Source of the DNA: Oxytricha trifallax
Lineage: Eukaryota; Ciliophora; Spirotrichea; Sporadotrichida; Oxytrichidae
Assembly: GCA_000711775.1 (NCBI GenBank)
Contig: ARYC01002038.1
Location: 1 to 64,000 of the forward strand
Length of the DNA: 64,000 nt
Reading direction: 5' to 3'
Below are positions 10,216 through 21,417 of the stretch, piece after piece. A model generated the notes under the pieces. It saw nothing but the letters and a program-made list of their open reading frames with translations. It was not told the origin of the DNA and searched no databases. The position numbers and the translations under genes are program-made. How positions within the stretch are numbered: position 1 is the stretch's first letter; each line of letters opens with the position of its first letter.

Positions 10216-10929
10216 TCCTTGAGTGAAGGAAAATTTACAAAAGATACCTGAAACATAAAAGTAAAAGAAGAAGCTTAATCAAGAGAAGAAAAGGTCAGAA
10301 GCCTCAAGAAATTAGCAGGTTTAACAGAATTTAATAGAGATATATGCAGTTTAAGAAAACGAAATGTACAAACATTAGTTGGAAAAATTCCAATGGCTTT
10401 TTGGGAAACAATGATTATTTATGAACTCGGTTCCTTAAAGAGATGTATGAATCAGAAATTGAACTGTTGTAAAAAAAGCCTGTTGTAATGAGTTGTGTTC
10501 CTGGTGTGGCTTACCGGCTTCGTTTGACCCCATACGACTATAATATTAAAATAAGAAAATTAGCTGATTTTTCAATATAAATATTATTAGATTATTATCA
10601 GAAGAAATCCCCTCAAGTACAGTTTAAAGCAAGTAAGCTCTCAATGACAAATGCTGCTGTGCCATATCTCACCTCTAATAATTTAGTTGAACTCTTATAG
10701 ACTTCAAAGCAAAAGGTGTCCTTTGAATAATCCTCATGGCTTACATATACCAAGAGATAGCTGTAGAATAAGTAAATCGATTAAGCCAGAGTGTCAAATT
10801 TGATTCATGATGAAGACTATCAATCTAGAATTATAGATCCCAAACTGTATGCGACTTCAATCAAAGAAGGAATGCTTTGCCAAAGAATATTATAAGTGCT
10901 AGAAATATAAATAGAGTGACTTATGCAAA
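10216..10929 (+). pseudogene. Unidentified coding region, one TGA inside
   Basis: In one frame the DNA is open from about 10216 to TGA 10422-10424 and again from 10425 to TGA near 10929, the second part being about 168 codons. It is basic at the N-terminal side (KRYLKHKSKRRSLIKRRKGQ). It then becomes more globular (EMYESEIELLQKKPVVMSCV and PGVAYRLRLTPYDYNIKIRK), with many TAA/TAG codons read as Gln. A second frame is open at 10252-10491 but is less protein-like at its end. No homologue was recognised. It is probably a decayed or interrupted gene. Confidence 0.4.
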
Positions 10930-11181
10930 TAATGGCAATTGAAGTGCATCTTTATTGCTAATAGTCTCTTTGATTTCACTCCTACACATCCTTAACTTTC
11001 ATAGAGTGAACCTGTATCATCAAAGTACAAATATAAAAGTTTTTTGAATAAATGAATTGTCGCAACAATATGTATTTACCTTAATGGTTTTGTTTTATTT
11101 TTGTATTTCATTTATTTTTCCCAATCTTTTATTCATTGATGAGATTAAATAATTTATTATTTTTGAAATTTTGATGTTTTT

Positions 11182-12983
11182 GGGTGTTGACGTCAGGATA
11201 CGACGCCTGAAGTCAAGATCTACCACACGTGACTTCAAGATCCGATACATAAAGTGAAGATCCACCATATAGTTTCCTAACCACTTTACATAGAAATTGA
11301 TTTATTTTAATATGTTTTTAAAATTATAACTCTAAATTATTATCAATAAACTATTATATATCGATCATAATTTCAATTTTTAAACTTAAATATAATAACT
11401 TTAAAAAGACTGTTTACATTTAATTTGAATATTTTATAATATAACTTAAAATTGTATATATTGAAAATTAAAGTATTAAAAATTTCTCGTTAAGTTCAAT
11501 TAGAATTTAAATATTTTAAGATAAAAATATAGGATTTAAGATTATTAAAGATAATAATAGATTAATATTTTTGAAATTAACAATAAATTAGTTAATACCA
11601 ATTTTGCAATACATAATTATTTTTATTTATAAAGATATTAAATTTGTCTATAATTTTATTTTATAAAAGCCTAATCACTTTAAATATATTATAGATTAAT
11701 TAATTTTTAATATAATTAGTAATTCTACATGTGTCAAGACATTAAAAATAAAAAAGATATTGATAAATGAAATCTAAAAATACTTATTTTATAAATAATC
11801 ACTTTTCGGTTTGGGAAAAAATAATTATGTATATAATTTTTATAAATTCTCAAAAAATTTTTATATATAATAATTAAATTTTGATTTATGGTATATGAAA
11901 ATGCCACTAATATAAATAAATTATATTCATAATCTTACTAATTATAAATTTTATTTAAAAAAAGATTAACTAAATTTTTGGCTAAAAGTTTTATTAATTA
12001 AAAAATCTAGGCTTTTAAAATCTATGAAATTTGATTTTAAGACTTATTTTTTGTGAAATTAAAAAACTTTGAATTTTATTTTCTCAAATTTTTTGCTATC
12101 TATGCTAAAAGAGGCATTATTTAAATTTATGTAAGTATTTATGTTTTAGTTCATAAAGAGGTCATAAATTTAAATTTAACTTAAATCTATTATTTATTAT
12201 GCATATTGTTATTTCGATTATTTTTTACATATTTTAAAAAATTAATTAAAAAAAAACATTTATTGTTGTTTTATTAGATATACTTAAATAATTAGAATTA
12301 TATTCGAAATAAAAGATATAAATATGAAACAGTGTCTTTAATAATTAAGGGTTTAATATTTATGCTTTTTTATAATGTACTTTTATGCTGTCGCACATAT
12401 TATCTTTACTTAGTTTACCTAAATATTTTACTAAAATGACCAAAATAATACCTTCAATATCAATTAAGTACTCTAACAATTCGTATTATTAATTTTTTAA
12501 AAGTGGTAAATGAATTCTTTATGATAAAACAAATTCATATAAATTCATTTTTATTTAAATATATATATTCTCTAAGAATATATGTCTTCTACAAAATGTT
12601 GAAAGTCATATTACTCCAGATTTATTATAATTAATAGATCTAGTAAATTAGTTTGTATTAAAAATTATATCATCTAAAGGATTGTTATATATCAGAAATA
12701 TATATATAATTACTTATATTAAAATAATTGTTAAACCTTCACATTCATTTTCATTATTTTATAGATGCTAGGAGTCTTACTAAAAGTAATAAAATTATAT
12801 AATATATAGAGTTATAATTTTAAAAAAATATTAAAATTAATCGATTTTTATGTTATAGTGGTTAAGAAACTATATGGTGGATCTTGACCTCATGTACCGG
12901 ATCTTGACGTTTCACGTGTGGTTGTTCCTGACGTCATGTGATAGATCTAGACGTCAAGCTTCAGATCCTGACTTCGATACCAT
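11182..12983. mobile_element. Foldback element with GACGTCA-rich ends
   Basis: The ends are inverted repeats. Left 11183-11345 begins near GTTGACGTCAGGATACGACG and includes ATCCACCATATAGTTTCCTAACCAC. Right 12820-12983 is its imperfect reverse complement. Within each arm a unit of about 20 bp (GACGTCAAGATCC...) repeats about four times with drift. The interior is very AT-rich with no ORF. Ends and target duplication cannot be fixed exactly. The TBE at 13,044 starts about 60 bp beyond the right end. Confidence 0.6.
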
Positions 12984-13043
12984 TTTTTTAGTTTTAAAAT
13001 ATAATAATAGTAAAAAAAATAATAATAATAATGTGCACACATT

Positions 13044-13120
13044 CAAAACCCCAAAACCCCTTAATGAGGTTTATAAGTGCTTTGATTTGTAGGGAATTTG
13101 TTAGGGGTTGGGGTTATTAA
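13044..13120 (+). repeat. TBE copy 1 left terminal inverted repeat
   Basis: 17 bases of telomere-like C4A4 sequence followed by TTAATGAGGTTTATAAGTGC and on to GGGGTTATTAAT. Pairs with 17032-17117. Confidence 0.92.
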
Positions 13121-13124
13121 TTAA

Positions 13125-14187
13125 ATGCGAGACAAAAATAGCAAGCTTTTGGGATCTATTAATGATGAAGAGTATATAGATTTAGTGCTTAAACTGCGCT
13201 ATGGATGTGATATATACAGTGAATAAATCAAACCAGTACTAAACTATAAGTCTATTGCGCTATTCTTAAAGCGAAGTCCGTCAATGTGCGCTCCCACTGT
13301 CTTATAGCACTATAATTAAAGCAATAGTAGCTAAATTCTAAGCCTAAGAGGTAGTAAAAGTTTCTATAGAAGCATATTGATTATCTTATTAATGAGAGAA
13401 CATTGAAGTATTGGACTCACTTCTCTTTAGACCAACGAGCTACTATGTTTCATCGCTAATTCCCTGAGTTGAAGATCTCTGATCAGTCTATAGCTAACAT
13501 CTATAAACGAAATGGTATCTCTTACAAAGGTGTGAATCGTATCAAGAGAAGTAATTGATTTCACTCTGCCATTTTACAACAACAACTTAAATTATATTTA
13601 TAATTAAATTCAGAGAGCCTAATAAAATAATATTAAGTTTATTCATGCTGACGAGGCTGTTTTTACCTTCAACATTTTCATCTAGAAGTCTTGGTATAAG
13701 AGGCATAGTAATATAGAAGTATATGACTAGAAAGTCAAGGTATAAACAATGGCAATTCTTGGAGGAATTAGCGAGGATGCTGGTTTAGAAACTTCTGTTA
13801 TTCATCCTCGCTCTATTAAGACAGAGCAGTATATTAAGTTCTTAGAGTAGCTGAGAGAAAAGTACCCTGAATAAGAGATTATACTATTCGTTGATAATCT
13901 TTCAGTTCATAAGACAAAAGAAACAAGGAAAAATTATGAACAACTAAGAATAACACCAGTGTTCAACGTAACTTACAGTCCATAGTTTAATGGAATTGAA
14001 TTCTACTGGGGAATACTAAAAGGTAATTACAAGAAACTGCTGCTATACCACCTAATGCATGACCTACCTATAGATACAGTAGACTTTATTAAAAGATCAG
14101 CGAAGAGAGTAGATAATTTGTGCTTAAAAGTGTGCTAAAAAAGGGAGAGCGAATGTATATAAATAAGTTTTGTAGTTAAGTTAATGA
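13125..14187 (+). pseudogene. TBE copy 1 transposase (42K, DD34E), frameshifted
   Basis: Corresponds base for base to the intact copy at 37145-38209. Start ATG 13125; the end of the homologous frame is TGA 14185-14187. The catalytic motifs are present: HADEAVFTFN (first Asp), ILFVDNLSVHK (second Asp) and FNGIEFYWG (Glu), with 34 residues between the last two. The copy has lost the reading frame in several places. Examples are near 13300 (between SPS and KQ), an added A near 13549 in the CAAGAGAAGTAATTG run, and a 2-base loss near 14121 (TTGTGCTT against TTGTTCGCTT). It should not encode active transposase. Confidence 0.85.
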
Positions 14188-14196
14188 ATATATAAG

Positions 14197-14979
14197 TCAC
14201 ATTTAAAATTCTTTAGAGGGAGCTGGCTTCTCTTTCTTTTCTTCTACTTCTTGCTTCCCTCCACCTAAGTTTCTTCTCTTACTGCCAGCTCAAGCATCTA
14301 TGTTCATTGACTCTGATGGCTGAATATTTGAATAAAGTCTCTTGCTGACTTCATACTTTGTCTGCGACTTTCGCCCTCTGTGAAGCTTGCTCTATTCCTT
14401 CATCAAGAAGATGCCAGTACCAGATTTTTCCAAAGAGTTAAGCTATAAATCTTACTTGAAATATAAGGGTGCTTCTGCAGCTCTGAAGCCAGCTCTCACT
14501 TATCTTGATCCATTATCTGTCCTTATCTTCTGAAAAGATGCTGTACCTTTTCTTATGAGATTCTTGAATAATTTCTTTCAAGTAATCACCTTTAATTGTT
14601 CAAGTATGCCAAAGAAATAGTTTCTTTCAGGCAGTTTATTGACAACTGCTTCTTAGTAGGCAGGTACAGCGAAACCTCTGGGTCATTCATAGCATCATCA
14701 TATAAATTAGTCACTGAGATTTCTGGATAGTTTGGAATCTCTGCAAACTTTACATCTTAAGTTTTCAATGCTTCTTCTCTTCGCAGAGTATCGCCCTTAG
14801 AAATGAAATTTTGGTACCTTCCATCGTTGGCAAGAACAAACCAACTACATAATCAAGATGAGTTACTATGAGTTCATTACCTTGCTGCACCAGGTAGCGG
14901 TGCAAATCCTCCTTGCTTCTAAATTCTGAATCAATTCTTGTGCTAGCACTCTTTTCATTGCATCATTCATCGACTCCAT
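14197..14979 (-). pseudogene. TBE copy 1 '22K' protein gene, damaged
   Basis: Convergent with the transposase, stops about 10 bp apart. Start ATG 14977-14979 (MES...), end of frame at TGA 14197-14199. This family protein has no known enzymatic role. Comparison with the intact relatives at 30,666 and 55,552 shows two small introns. Here the second intron keeps its GTAAG donor but its acceptor reads TTTGG instead of TTTAG, and several single-base indels are present. The gene is therefore not translatable as it stands. Confidence 0.75.
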
Positions 14980-15186
14980 CTTGTTTACAGATCTAAGAAA
15001 TGATATTCAAATTTAAGTTTATTGATTTCAATTATATACCTCTGAAAAACTTACTATTAAATATGGGCATCCTATAGGAGGTCAACCTCTAAGAAGGAAA
15101 TAGAGAAAGTTTTGAGAACTGGTTTCAAACTTGAGAGATTGATATCAATTTCTACTATTATAGTTCCATATTTTAAATTTAAATTG

Positions 15187-15360
15187 GTACGTACTTAATT
15201 AGGAGCAGCTCCTAAAATGCTAGTACTAAATTAGGAGCATTAATTAAAGCTAGTACTTAATTAGGAGCACCCTAATTTTAATCATAAAATCACAAAATAC
15301 CTCCTAAAGCAGTACGTACTTAATTAGGTGCACCTCCTAAATCGGTACGTACTATAATCA
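15187..15360. promoter_or_regulatory. Iterated palindromic motif between divergent TBE genes
   Basis: The spacer between the 22K and kinase genes has about four copies of TACTTAATTAGGAGC/TGCAC-type units, with CCTAA partners in inverted orientation and GTACGTAC at both ends. The same arrangement is at 39211-39376. A promoter or transposase-binding role is inferred from position only. Confidence 0.45.
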
Positions 15361-15714
15361 ACTTATTATTGAAAGTAAAAATGGTTACTTCCTCAACCAT
15401 ATGTAGAACTGGATCGTCTCTTAACACTCATAAATCTTCGCTAATACTCTAAGAACTTCCCTTGAAACTTGAAGGCTTGCAAAGCTCTCATATAAGCTCT
15501 CAGTTATAGAGGCAGTTTTATAATTTTAAATTCAAATTTAAATATGAGCGCTAACATTTTAAGAAAAACAACAGCACTTCCATAAAACTAAATGAGACTT
15601 ACCTTTGGCAGCAATAAAAAGTGTGATAGCTGCGAGATGAACTCTCATAAGGAACTACCAGAGCTATCACTTGAGGTCTCTGTTATTAAAATAGAAATTA
15701 ATAATAGAAAATAA

Positions 15715-16990
15715 ATGGCAAACAAGTGTGTGGGAGACAGAGAGAAGAGAAAGGTAGTAATGAAATTCCTATACAAACTGAAGAAGCTGAAGTCTATTTT
15801 TGTGAGCTATGTGAGAGAGATTTTGCTCATAAATCAAGCTGGTACAGACAGAAGAAAGAGCATAGAGAAGCCAACCCCACTGTATACTTAAAGCATGATA
15901 AAATAGATGGAAAGTATGACTGCTTTGAGTGCCATAAGCAATACTCTCATACAAGAGACCTAAAGAAGCATCTATTAAAAGCTCACAAGAAAGATATAGA
16001 AGTTGAGAATCATGAAGTTGAGCTGAAGCTTCTAAACAAAATAAAAGCGAGGGAATATTCTAAGGTCGTAGTACCTGAATAAGCTAGAGAGTTAGAGTAC
16101 GTTAAGAAGGCACGCAACCAACTGACCTCTGAAATAACAAAAATTATGATCAAGATTCAATACAAGAAAATACCGGTTCTTGCTTAAATTGACCTAGACA
16201 CTTCTCTTTAAAGCTACCTTATAATAGAAGACTCCTTTGATAAGAAAGTTATCAATGATCATCAATACGCATACAAGGTGTATCCCTTCAACTATCTCTT
16301 AAGTGATGATAAATATCAGATGGAGTTTACAAATGAGTATCAAGTACTCACTTAAGCTAAGTTTAAAGAGTGTAGTTACTTAATCAAGCTAGATGCTGTT
16401 CTTCTTGCCAAGGATCATGTCGCTCTCAGACTCCCACTCTATGAAATGACCCTCAGAGATTTTATTACTGATCAAAGGAATCATAAGTAGCTTGCTTTTA
16501 TAGCAACCTAAACCTTACAAGGTATAAAAGAGTTACATAAGTTAGGCTTTGTTCATAGAGATTTGAAGCCTGAGAATATTATGATAAACTTCTCACCTGT
16601 AAGAGTGGCAATTATTGACTTCAACAGAGCATTAAGGGTGGAAGTATCAAGGCTAGGAAGTGTTATGGGAACTCCAGGCTATTATCCTGAAAGAAAAGAC
16701 TGGAGAGATGGAGATTATTAATGGGATGTGTGGGCTTTAGCAGCAATAATAATAGAGTGCGATATGCCTCGCAACGATTACTACTCTACCAGGTGTGAGA
16801 AAGATGCGAAGCAAAGAATCAAGTAATTTATAGACAAAAAAGAGTCTCTCAATAATTAAAATAAATGGCAGAATCAATAATATTAAAACCAAACTCTAGA
16901 TCAGACATAATATTAGAGCAGATAGAGTTGTGGTTAAGTAAGATAAACTTCAGACCACTCCCACATGATCCTAAAGTGCATTTTGAGTGA
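15715..16990 (+). CDS. TBE copy 1 zinc-finger/protein-kinase (57K) gene, nearly intact
   Basis: Homologous frame from ATG 15715 to TGA 16988-16990. After a 1-base loss near 15747 (right after the start) the frame is open with TAA/TAG as Gln to beyond the kinase domain. N-terminal C2H2-type fingers (YFCELCERDFAHKSSWY and YDCFECHKQYSHTRDLKKH) are followed by a coiled, charged linker. A protein-kinase-like domain then has catalytic loop HRDLKPENIM and substrate loop GTPGYYPE, with DVWALAAII after it. The usual DFG is DFN (AIIDFNRAL), so activity is uncertain. A second base loss near 16838 shifts the last ~45 residues. The protein is a known TBE component of unclear function. Confidence 0.8.
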
Positions 16991-17031
16991 TTAAATTAAA
17001 TAAATGTACTATAAATTTCACATTAAAACCT

Positions 17032-17117
17032 ATTAATAACCCCAACCCCTAACAAATTCCCTACAAATCAAAGCACTTATAAACCTCATTAAGGGGTTTT
17101 GGGGTTTTGGGGTTTTG
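17032..17117 (-). repeat. TBE copy 1 right terminal inverted repeat with extra telomeric unit
   Basis: Ends in three GGGGTTTT units plus G, whereas its left end and the copy at 41,133 have two. It is followed directly by AAT and the interior of the older TBE. Confidence 0.9.
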
Positions 17118-18532
17118 AATCTGGCTGTCTTTAGTGGCTCAAGCATGTCGTCTTATGAATATCTAGGATAGTGAGGAGCTCTAACTATTATCATCTCGAA
17201 TAAATTTCTAATTTCTTCGCTTTACATCTTCCTGCTTTATATGTTACTAAGCTGAGCTAATTAATTATTTTTTATACTTTGTGCCAAAGTAAGACATACT
17301 TTCCATATAGCTCTCTAATATAATAGCGGCAACTGCCTATACATCCCACTATACTGAACCATTGGTCCACTTCTCTCTGATTGGAAAATATCCAGGTGTA
17401 ACAAGAACCTTAGCTAAGGTTATATTTTCTTACCGTAATGCTCTATTAAAATCGATGACAACTACTTCTAAGTGGCATAGGTTCAACACATAACATTTTT
17501 CAGGCTTCAAATCTCGATGAATATATCCAAGTTCATGCAACTCTTTGACACCCTTTATTATATCTGATAGAATATCATTCATTTAATTTGGGTATCTGTT
17601 GTGATATAGATAGTCTCTAAGAGGAGTCATTTCAAATTTCTTTAATCTAAGTGCAATGAAACCAAAGACTAAAATAACACCATCTAACTTTAGTAAATTC
17701 TTGCAGTCTCTTCTCTATGCCTCTCTTAGAAAAATATACTCGTTAGCGAATTCATTCTGGTACTGCTCATTCTTAATTAGATAGCTGAAAGGGTAAACGT
17801 TATATGCATACTCATCAACCACTATGAGCTTTACTTTGTTTTGCACGCTTATATTCAAATAATTTTCAATGCAACTGCTAAGAACAACTGCATTCAATGC
17901 AGGAATATACATAGATTTCTCTTATAAACATGCTAAAAAGGTATTTCCTGCAGGTTAATTCATTGTTTCAAATCGTTTCTGCTTCTTAAGCTTTTCCTGC
18001 TATTCTCTTTGAGACTCAAGAGTATTTGATTTCTTTCTGCTGGTACTAGTATTTGAGTCTCTACATCTTAAATCAAGAACTCACTAAAATGATGATTTTG
18101 GATATGCCTTTTAACTTTAGCTGAGTGAGTAAATAACTTTATGCAAGTTGTGCACTAATACCTCCCATCTAACTTATCGTGCTTGAAATACACCTTAGCC
18201 TTTCCAGAATGTATCTCTTTAATATGCTTCTTCAAGCTTTATTCTGTTGACAAAAAATTCTATCACTCTTGACTTTAAAATGTTTTAATTTTTTCAACTG
18301 GTAGCTGTTCTTTTTCTTCCTCAACATAATCAATAAAAGTTTAAACTCCTATCTCTTTGCTCTACTTCTGGTATAAAATTTCTATGGTATAAACCTCTGC
18401 TTCAAACTCAAGAGCTCTAAGCTCTACCTCCCTCTCAACATAAATAATTTCAGGCTTTTTAGTTTAGCCAAAGTTTAGCTATGATTATCCTGCTCCAATA
18501 GAGGCTGCTTTACGATTTAAGTTAGCCGCCAT
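17118..18532 (-). pseudogene. Older TBE zinc-finger/kinase gene, 3' truncated
   Basis: Start ATG at 18530-18532 (MAANLNRKAA...). Read on the minus strand, it has finger-like Cys/His motifs near 18100-18250 and the kinase catalytic loop HRDLKPE near 17500, then DFN in place of DFG. The gene runs into TBE copy 1 at 17118, so its C-terminal end is gone. Several frame breaks are present. It diverges from the 22K gene, with an intergenic region rich in GGTACTAGTACC-type palindromes (18700-18890). Confidence 0.75.
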
Positions 18533-18699
18533 GTTTAAATTCAAATTTAAATTTCTATTTTAAAGCTTTAATCACTTATAGTTACTGTTTATAGGAGTTG
18601 GCACTGCAGCAATAATGGTTGATTTTTAAGTGTCAGAGATCTTTTTTATGCTTAGTTTAAAGCTATAATTTTTCTAATTTTATGCTTAATATTTTTTAT

Positions 18700-18890
18700 T
18701 TTGGTACTAACTTAGATAAATTTAGGTTGGTACTAGTACCAATTAGGTTTTAAACCATTTTGGAACTTTTCCATTTAAACTAGGTACTAATTCAGTTTTT
18801 GAACTATTAAATTGGTATCAATTAAACGGATTTAGTACAAGTACTAATGAAATTAAAACAAATTTAGTTCTAATCTAATGGAACTAAATT
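18700..18890. promoter_or_regulatory. Iterated GGTACTAAT/ATTAGTACC motifs, older TBE
   Basis: Six or more short palindromic units (TTGGTACTAAC, GGTACTAGTACC, TAGGTACTAATT, AGTACAAGTACTAAT) lie between the divergent kinase and 22K genes. The counterpart is at 55160-55380. Regulatory or binding function is inferred. Confidence 0.45.
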
Positions 18891-19066
18891 GATAAAATTG
18901 AGCTCCATCTCTGCAGTTTGTTATAGCTTCTTCAAACTTTCTCCACGTATCTTTGCAGGGTTCACCTCCTATAAGATGTCCATATTTAATAGTAAGTTTT
19001 TAAATAATAGGATTCAAAAGTCTTTAAATTATAATTTGAAATTCATTTATAGGAAGAGGAACAAAG

Positions 19067-19854
19067 ATGGAATCACTCAATGATCAAATGAAAAGAGTTG
19101 AAGCTCAAGAATAATCTCAAGATTCAGAAGTAAGGAACATCTCTATCGATACCTAACTTTACATAATAAGATAACTTGATGACTATTAACAAATTATAAA
19201 GTTGGTTTATTCCTTCCACAGATGAAAGGTACCAAAATTTCATTCTTGAAAGCAATACTTTGTGAGGAGAAGAAGGCTTTAAAAAATAAAGAGATTAAAC
19301 TAATAGAGATTCCAACTACACTGAGATTTCAGTCACTAATCGTTATGAGGATGTCATGTAAGATGATGAAGTGGTATTTTAGCTTCCTACCAAGAAATAA
19401 TTCTCTAATAAACTACCAGAGAAAAACTTCTTTTTTGGAGTTCTTGGTACAATAAAAGAGGAGTATCTCAGAAAAATAATTGACAAAGCTCATAAGAAAC
19501 GATATTCTATCTCTCCTGAAGAATAGAAGAAGCAAGTCATTCTAATAAGCTCAGCTTGGCTAGAGGAACTTAAGAAGCATCCTTATCTTTCAAGTAAGCT
19601 TTGACATTAACTTTGGAGGAAAATCTGGTACTGGTATATATTTTATGAAAGAGCATGCTAAGATTCATAGAGATAGAAAACAGCAGACAGTTCACTAAGT
19701 AAGCAAAAGACAAAAAAAAGATGTTTAAAGGCCAGAAGATATGAACATAGATGTAGGAGAAAGCAGCAAATGAAGTAACTTAGGGCCTGTCAAGCCTTAA
19801 GAAGAAGAAAAGAAAGAGGAGCTTCATCCTTTTAAGGGTCCATTTAAAATGTGA
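19067..19854 (+). pseudogene. Older TBE '22K' gene, damaged
   Basis: ATG 19067 (MESLNDQMKRVEAQE...) to TGA 19852-19854. It aligns along its length with the intact gene at 55552-56342. Lesions include a loss near 19112, ruined splice sites of intron 1 (no GT; AAAG instead of ACAG near 19205) and others downstream. Intron 2 retains GTAAGCTTTGACATTAACTT but its acceptor is changed to GGAGGAAAATC. The gene is not expected to be functional. Confidence 0.7.
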
Positions 19855-19860
19855 ACTATT

Positions 19861-21315
19861 TCATTCATATAGTTCAAAATTTATTAATAAACATTAATTA
19901 TTCCTTTCCTTGCACACATCGTAGTCTTATCTTTAATCACTCTCTTGCAACTACCTTGTATTAATTCTACTGTATCGATTGGTAAATCATGCATTATATG
20001 ATAAAGCAGTAGCTCCTTGTAGTAAGTCTTGATTTAACTCCAGTAAGATTTAATTCCTTAAATTATAGGCTTTAAGGAACGTTGTATACAGGAATTATGT
20101 TTAACTTCTCATAAGTTTTCTTAGAATCCTTAGTCTTATGAACTGATAAGTGTTCTAACCAAGATACCCCTCCCCACCCTTAACCGAGATACCCCTCCTC
20201 ATACCCCCCTACCCACCCCCAACCTATTTTATAATAAAATAATATAATAATTTATAAAATCTTTTATAAATGAGAATTTTATAAATTAATCATTATTATT
20301 AATTTAAATATAATTAAAATTATTAAGCTTTAATTATAAATAAAAATAATTATTCAATCAATAAAATTTTTAAATTCTCATTTATAAAAGATTTTATAAA
20401 TTATTATAATTATTTAATCAATAATTTTTAAAATTCTCATTTATAAAAGATTTTATAAATTATTAAATTATTTTTTTATAAAATAGGTTGGGGGAGGGGA
20501 GGGGGGTATGGGGAGGGGTATCCTGGTTAGAACAGATAAGTTATCAACAAACAAGATGATTTCTTAGTTGCTATACTTCTCTATGAGATTATGCAAAAAC
20601 TCGATATACTGCTCTCGTTTAATAGAGCGAGGATTAATAACATAAGCTTTTAGACCTGAATCTTCACTAATACCGGCTAAAATTGCGTGAGTGGTAAACT
20701 TTTTTTATTTTAGTTATATACTTCTATGTTATCATACTTCTTGTACCATGACTTATTAATAAAAATGTTGAATGTAAACACTGCTTCATCAGCGTGTATG
20801 AACTTGATGTTATTAGTAATAGCTCTCTGCATTTAATCATATATAAAGTTTAAATTATTACTATAAAATGGCACTGTAAAATCAATTACTCTCTTCACTC
20901 TGTTGATAGTCTTGAAAGTAATGCCATTTCTTCTATAAATATTAGCTATATTCTAGGAGAGATAAGCCTGTCAGGAAACTTGCGATGAAACATCACAGCT
21001 CGTTAGTCTATAGGAAAGTGAGACCAATACTTTAATGTCTTAGCGTCACAGAGATAATCAATATGGACCTGTGAGAACATTTTGCTTCTTGGAGGATGTT
21101 TTCAAGAGCCTGAGTTATAATGCTAAACAGCTAACAAGTAAAGATATCTAACAGTTGAGGCACTCTTTTGTAGGAGTCTTGTTATGGATGTATAATTCAG
21201 CACTGGTTTGACTTAGTCTATATTAATGCTTATACTATACCTAAACTTAAGCAATAAATCTAAATATTTCTCAATCATAAATAGACCCTAAACTTCGCTA
21301 ATTTCTATTTCTCAT
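19861..21315 (-). pseudogene. Older TBE transposase split by a palindromic insert
   Basis: Start ATG 21313-21315, homologous stop at 19861-19863; without the insert it equals the ~354-codon TBE transposase. DDE motifs are recognisable on the minus strand on both sides of the insert at 20151-20534. An extra base at about codon 15 produces TGA, and the same lesion is found in the copy at 57,410, so it arose before duplication. The gene is dead. Confidence 0.75.
20145..20540. mobile_element. 384-bp palindromic (foldback/MITE-like) insert with 6-bp target duplication
   Basis: Element 20151-20534. It begins TGTTCTAACCAAGATACCCC and ends with the near-perfect reverse complement. The G/C-rich outer arms contain ATACCCCTCCCC-type repeats and the centre is AT-rich. 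It is flanked by GATAAG on both sides (20145-20150 and 20535-20540). Other TBE copies have a single related hexamer at this place. It shares ends and 6-bp target duplication with the elements at 48208 and 51622. Confidence 0.85.
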
Positions 21316-21417
21316 TTTGTAATTTGACCTAATTTCTTTAATAATTCCAATAAGACCCTAACTAAACCCTTCAAATCAAAGCACTTATAAACCTCATTAA
21401 GGGGTTTTGGTGTTTTG

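Larger units (their letters stand above)
13044..17117 (+). mobile_element. TBE: Telomere-bearing element (TBE copy 1)
   Basis: A 4,074-bp element. The left terminal inverted repeat (about 78 bp, 13044-13120) begins CAAAACCCCAAAACCCCTTA. The right repeat (17032-17117) is its reverse complement with one extra GGGGTTTT. It carries the three standard TBE genes: transposase (+), 22K (-) and zinc-finger/kinase (+). Flanking triplets are ATT on the left (13041-13043) and AAT on the right (17118-17120), which do not match. The right flank is the interior of an older TBE and the left flank is unrelated DNA. The left junction has therefore been rearranged. TBEs transpose in the germline and are cut out during macronuclear development. 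Confidence 0.92.
17118..21417 (-). mobile_element. TBE: Older TBE (second subfamily), left end lost
   Basis: Gene order is the mirror of copy 1: kinase (-), 22K (+), transposase (-). The right terminal repeat (about 21340-21417) reads AAACCTCATTAAGGGG...TTTTG and is followed by AAT. The corresponding left end is missing. Comparison with 51,722 shows that the first ~180 bp, including the left terminal repeat, are replaced by TBE copy 1. A 384-bp palindromic insert splits the transposase. The right flank is identical to that of the TBE ending at 57,512, so this insertion predates the large duplication. Confidence 0.85.

Noticed and set aside
2571-10491. ATGA overlaps joining consecutive frames at 2571-2574, 7183-7186 and 10488-10491, as if translationally coupled
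   Set aside because: In two of the three cases the downstream frame is already open and protein-like well before the ATG, so the overlap is incidental to a frame change upstream. TGA preceded by A is common in AT-rich DNA.
12874-13092. 72-codon ORF across the foldback end and TBE left repeat
   Set aside because: It runs through two unrelated repeat ends and is explained by them.
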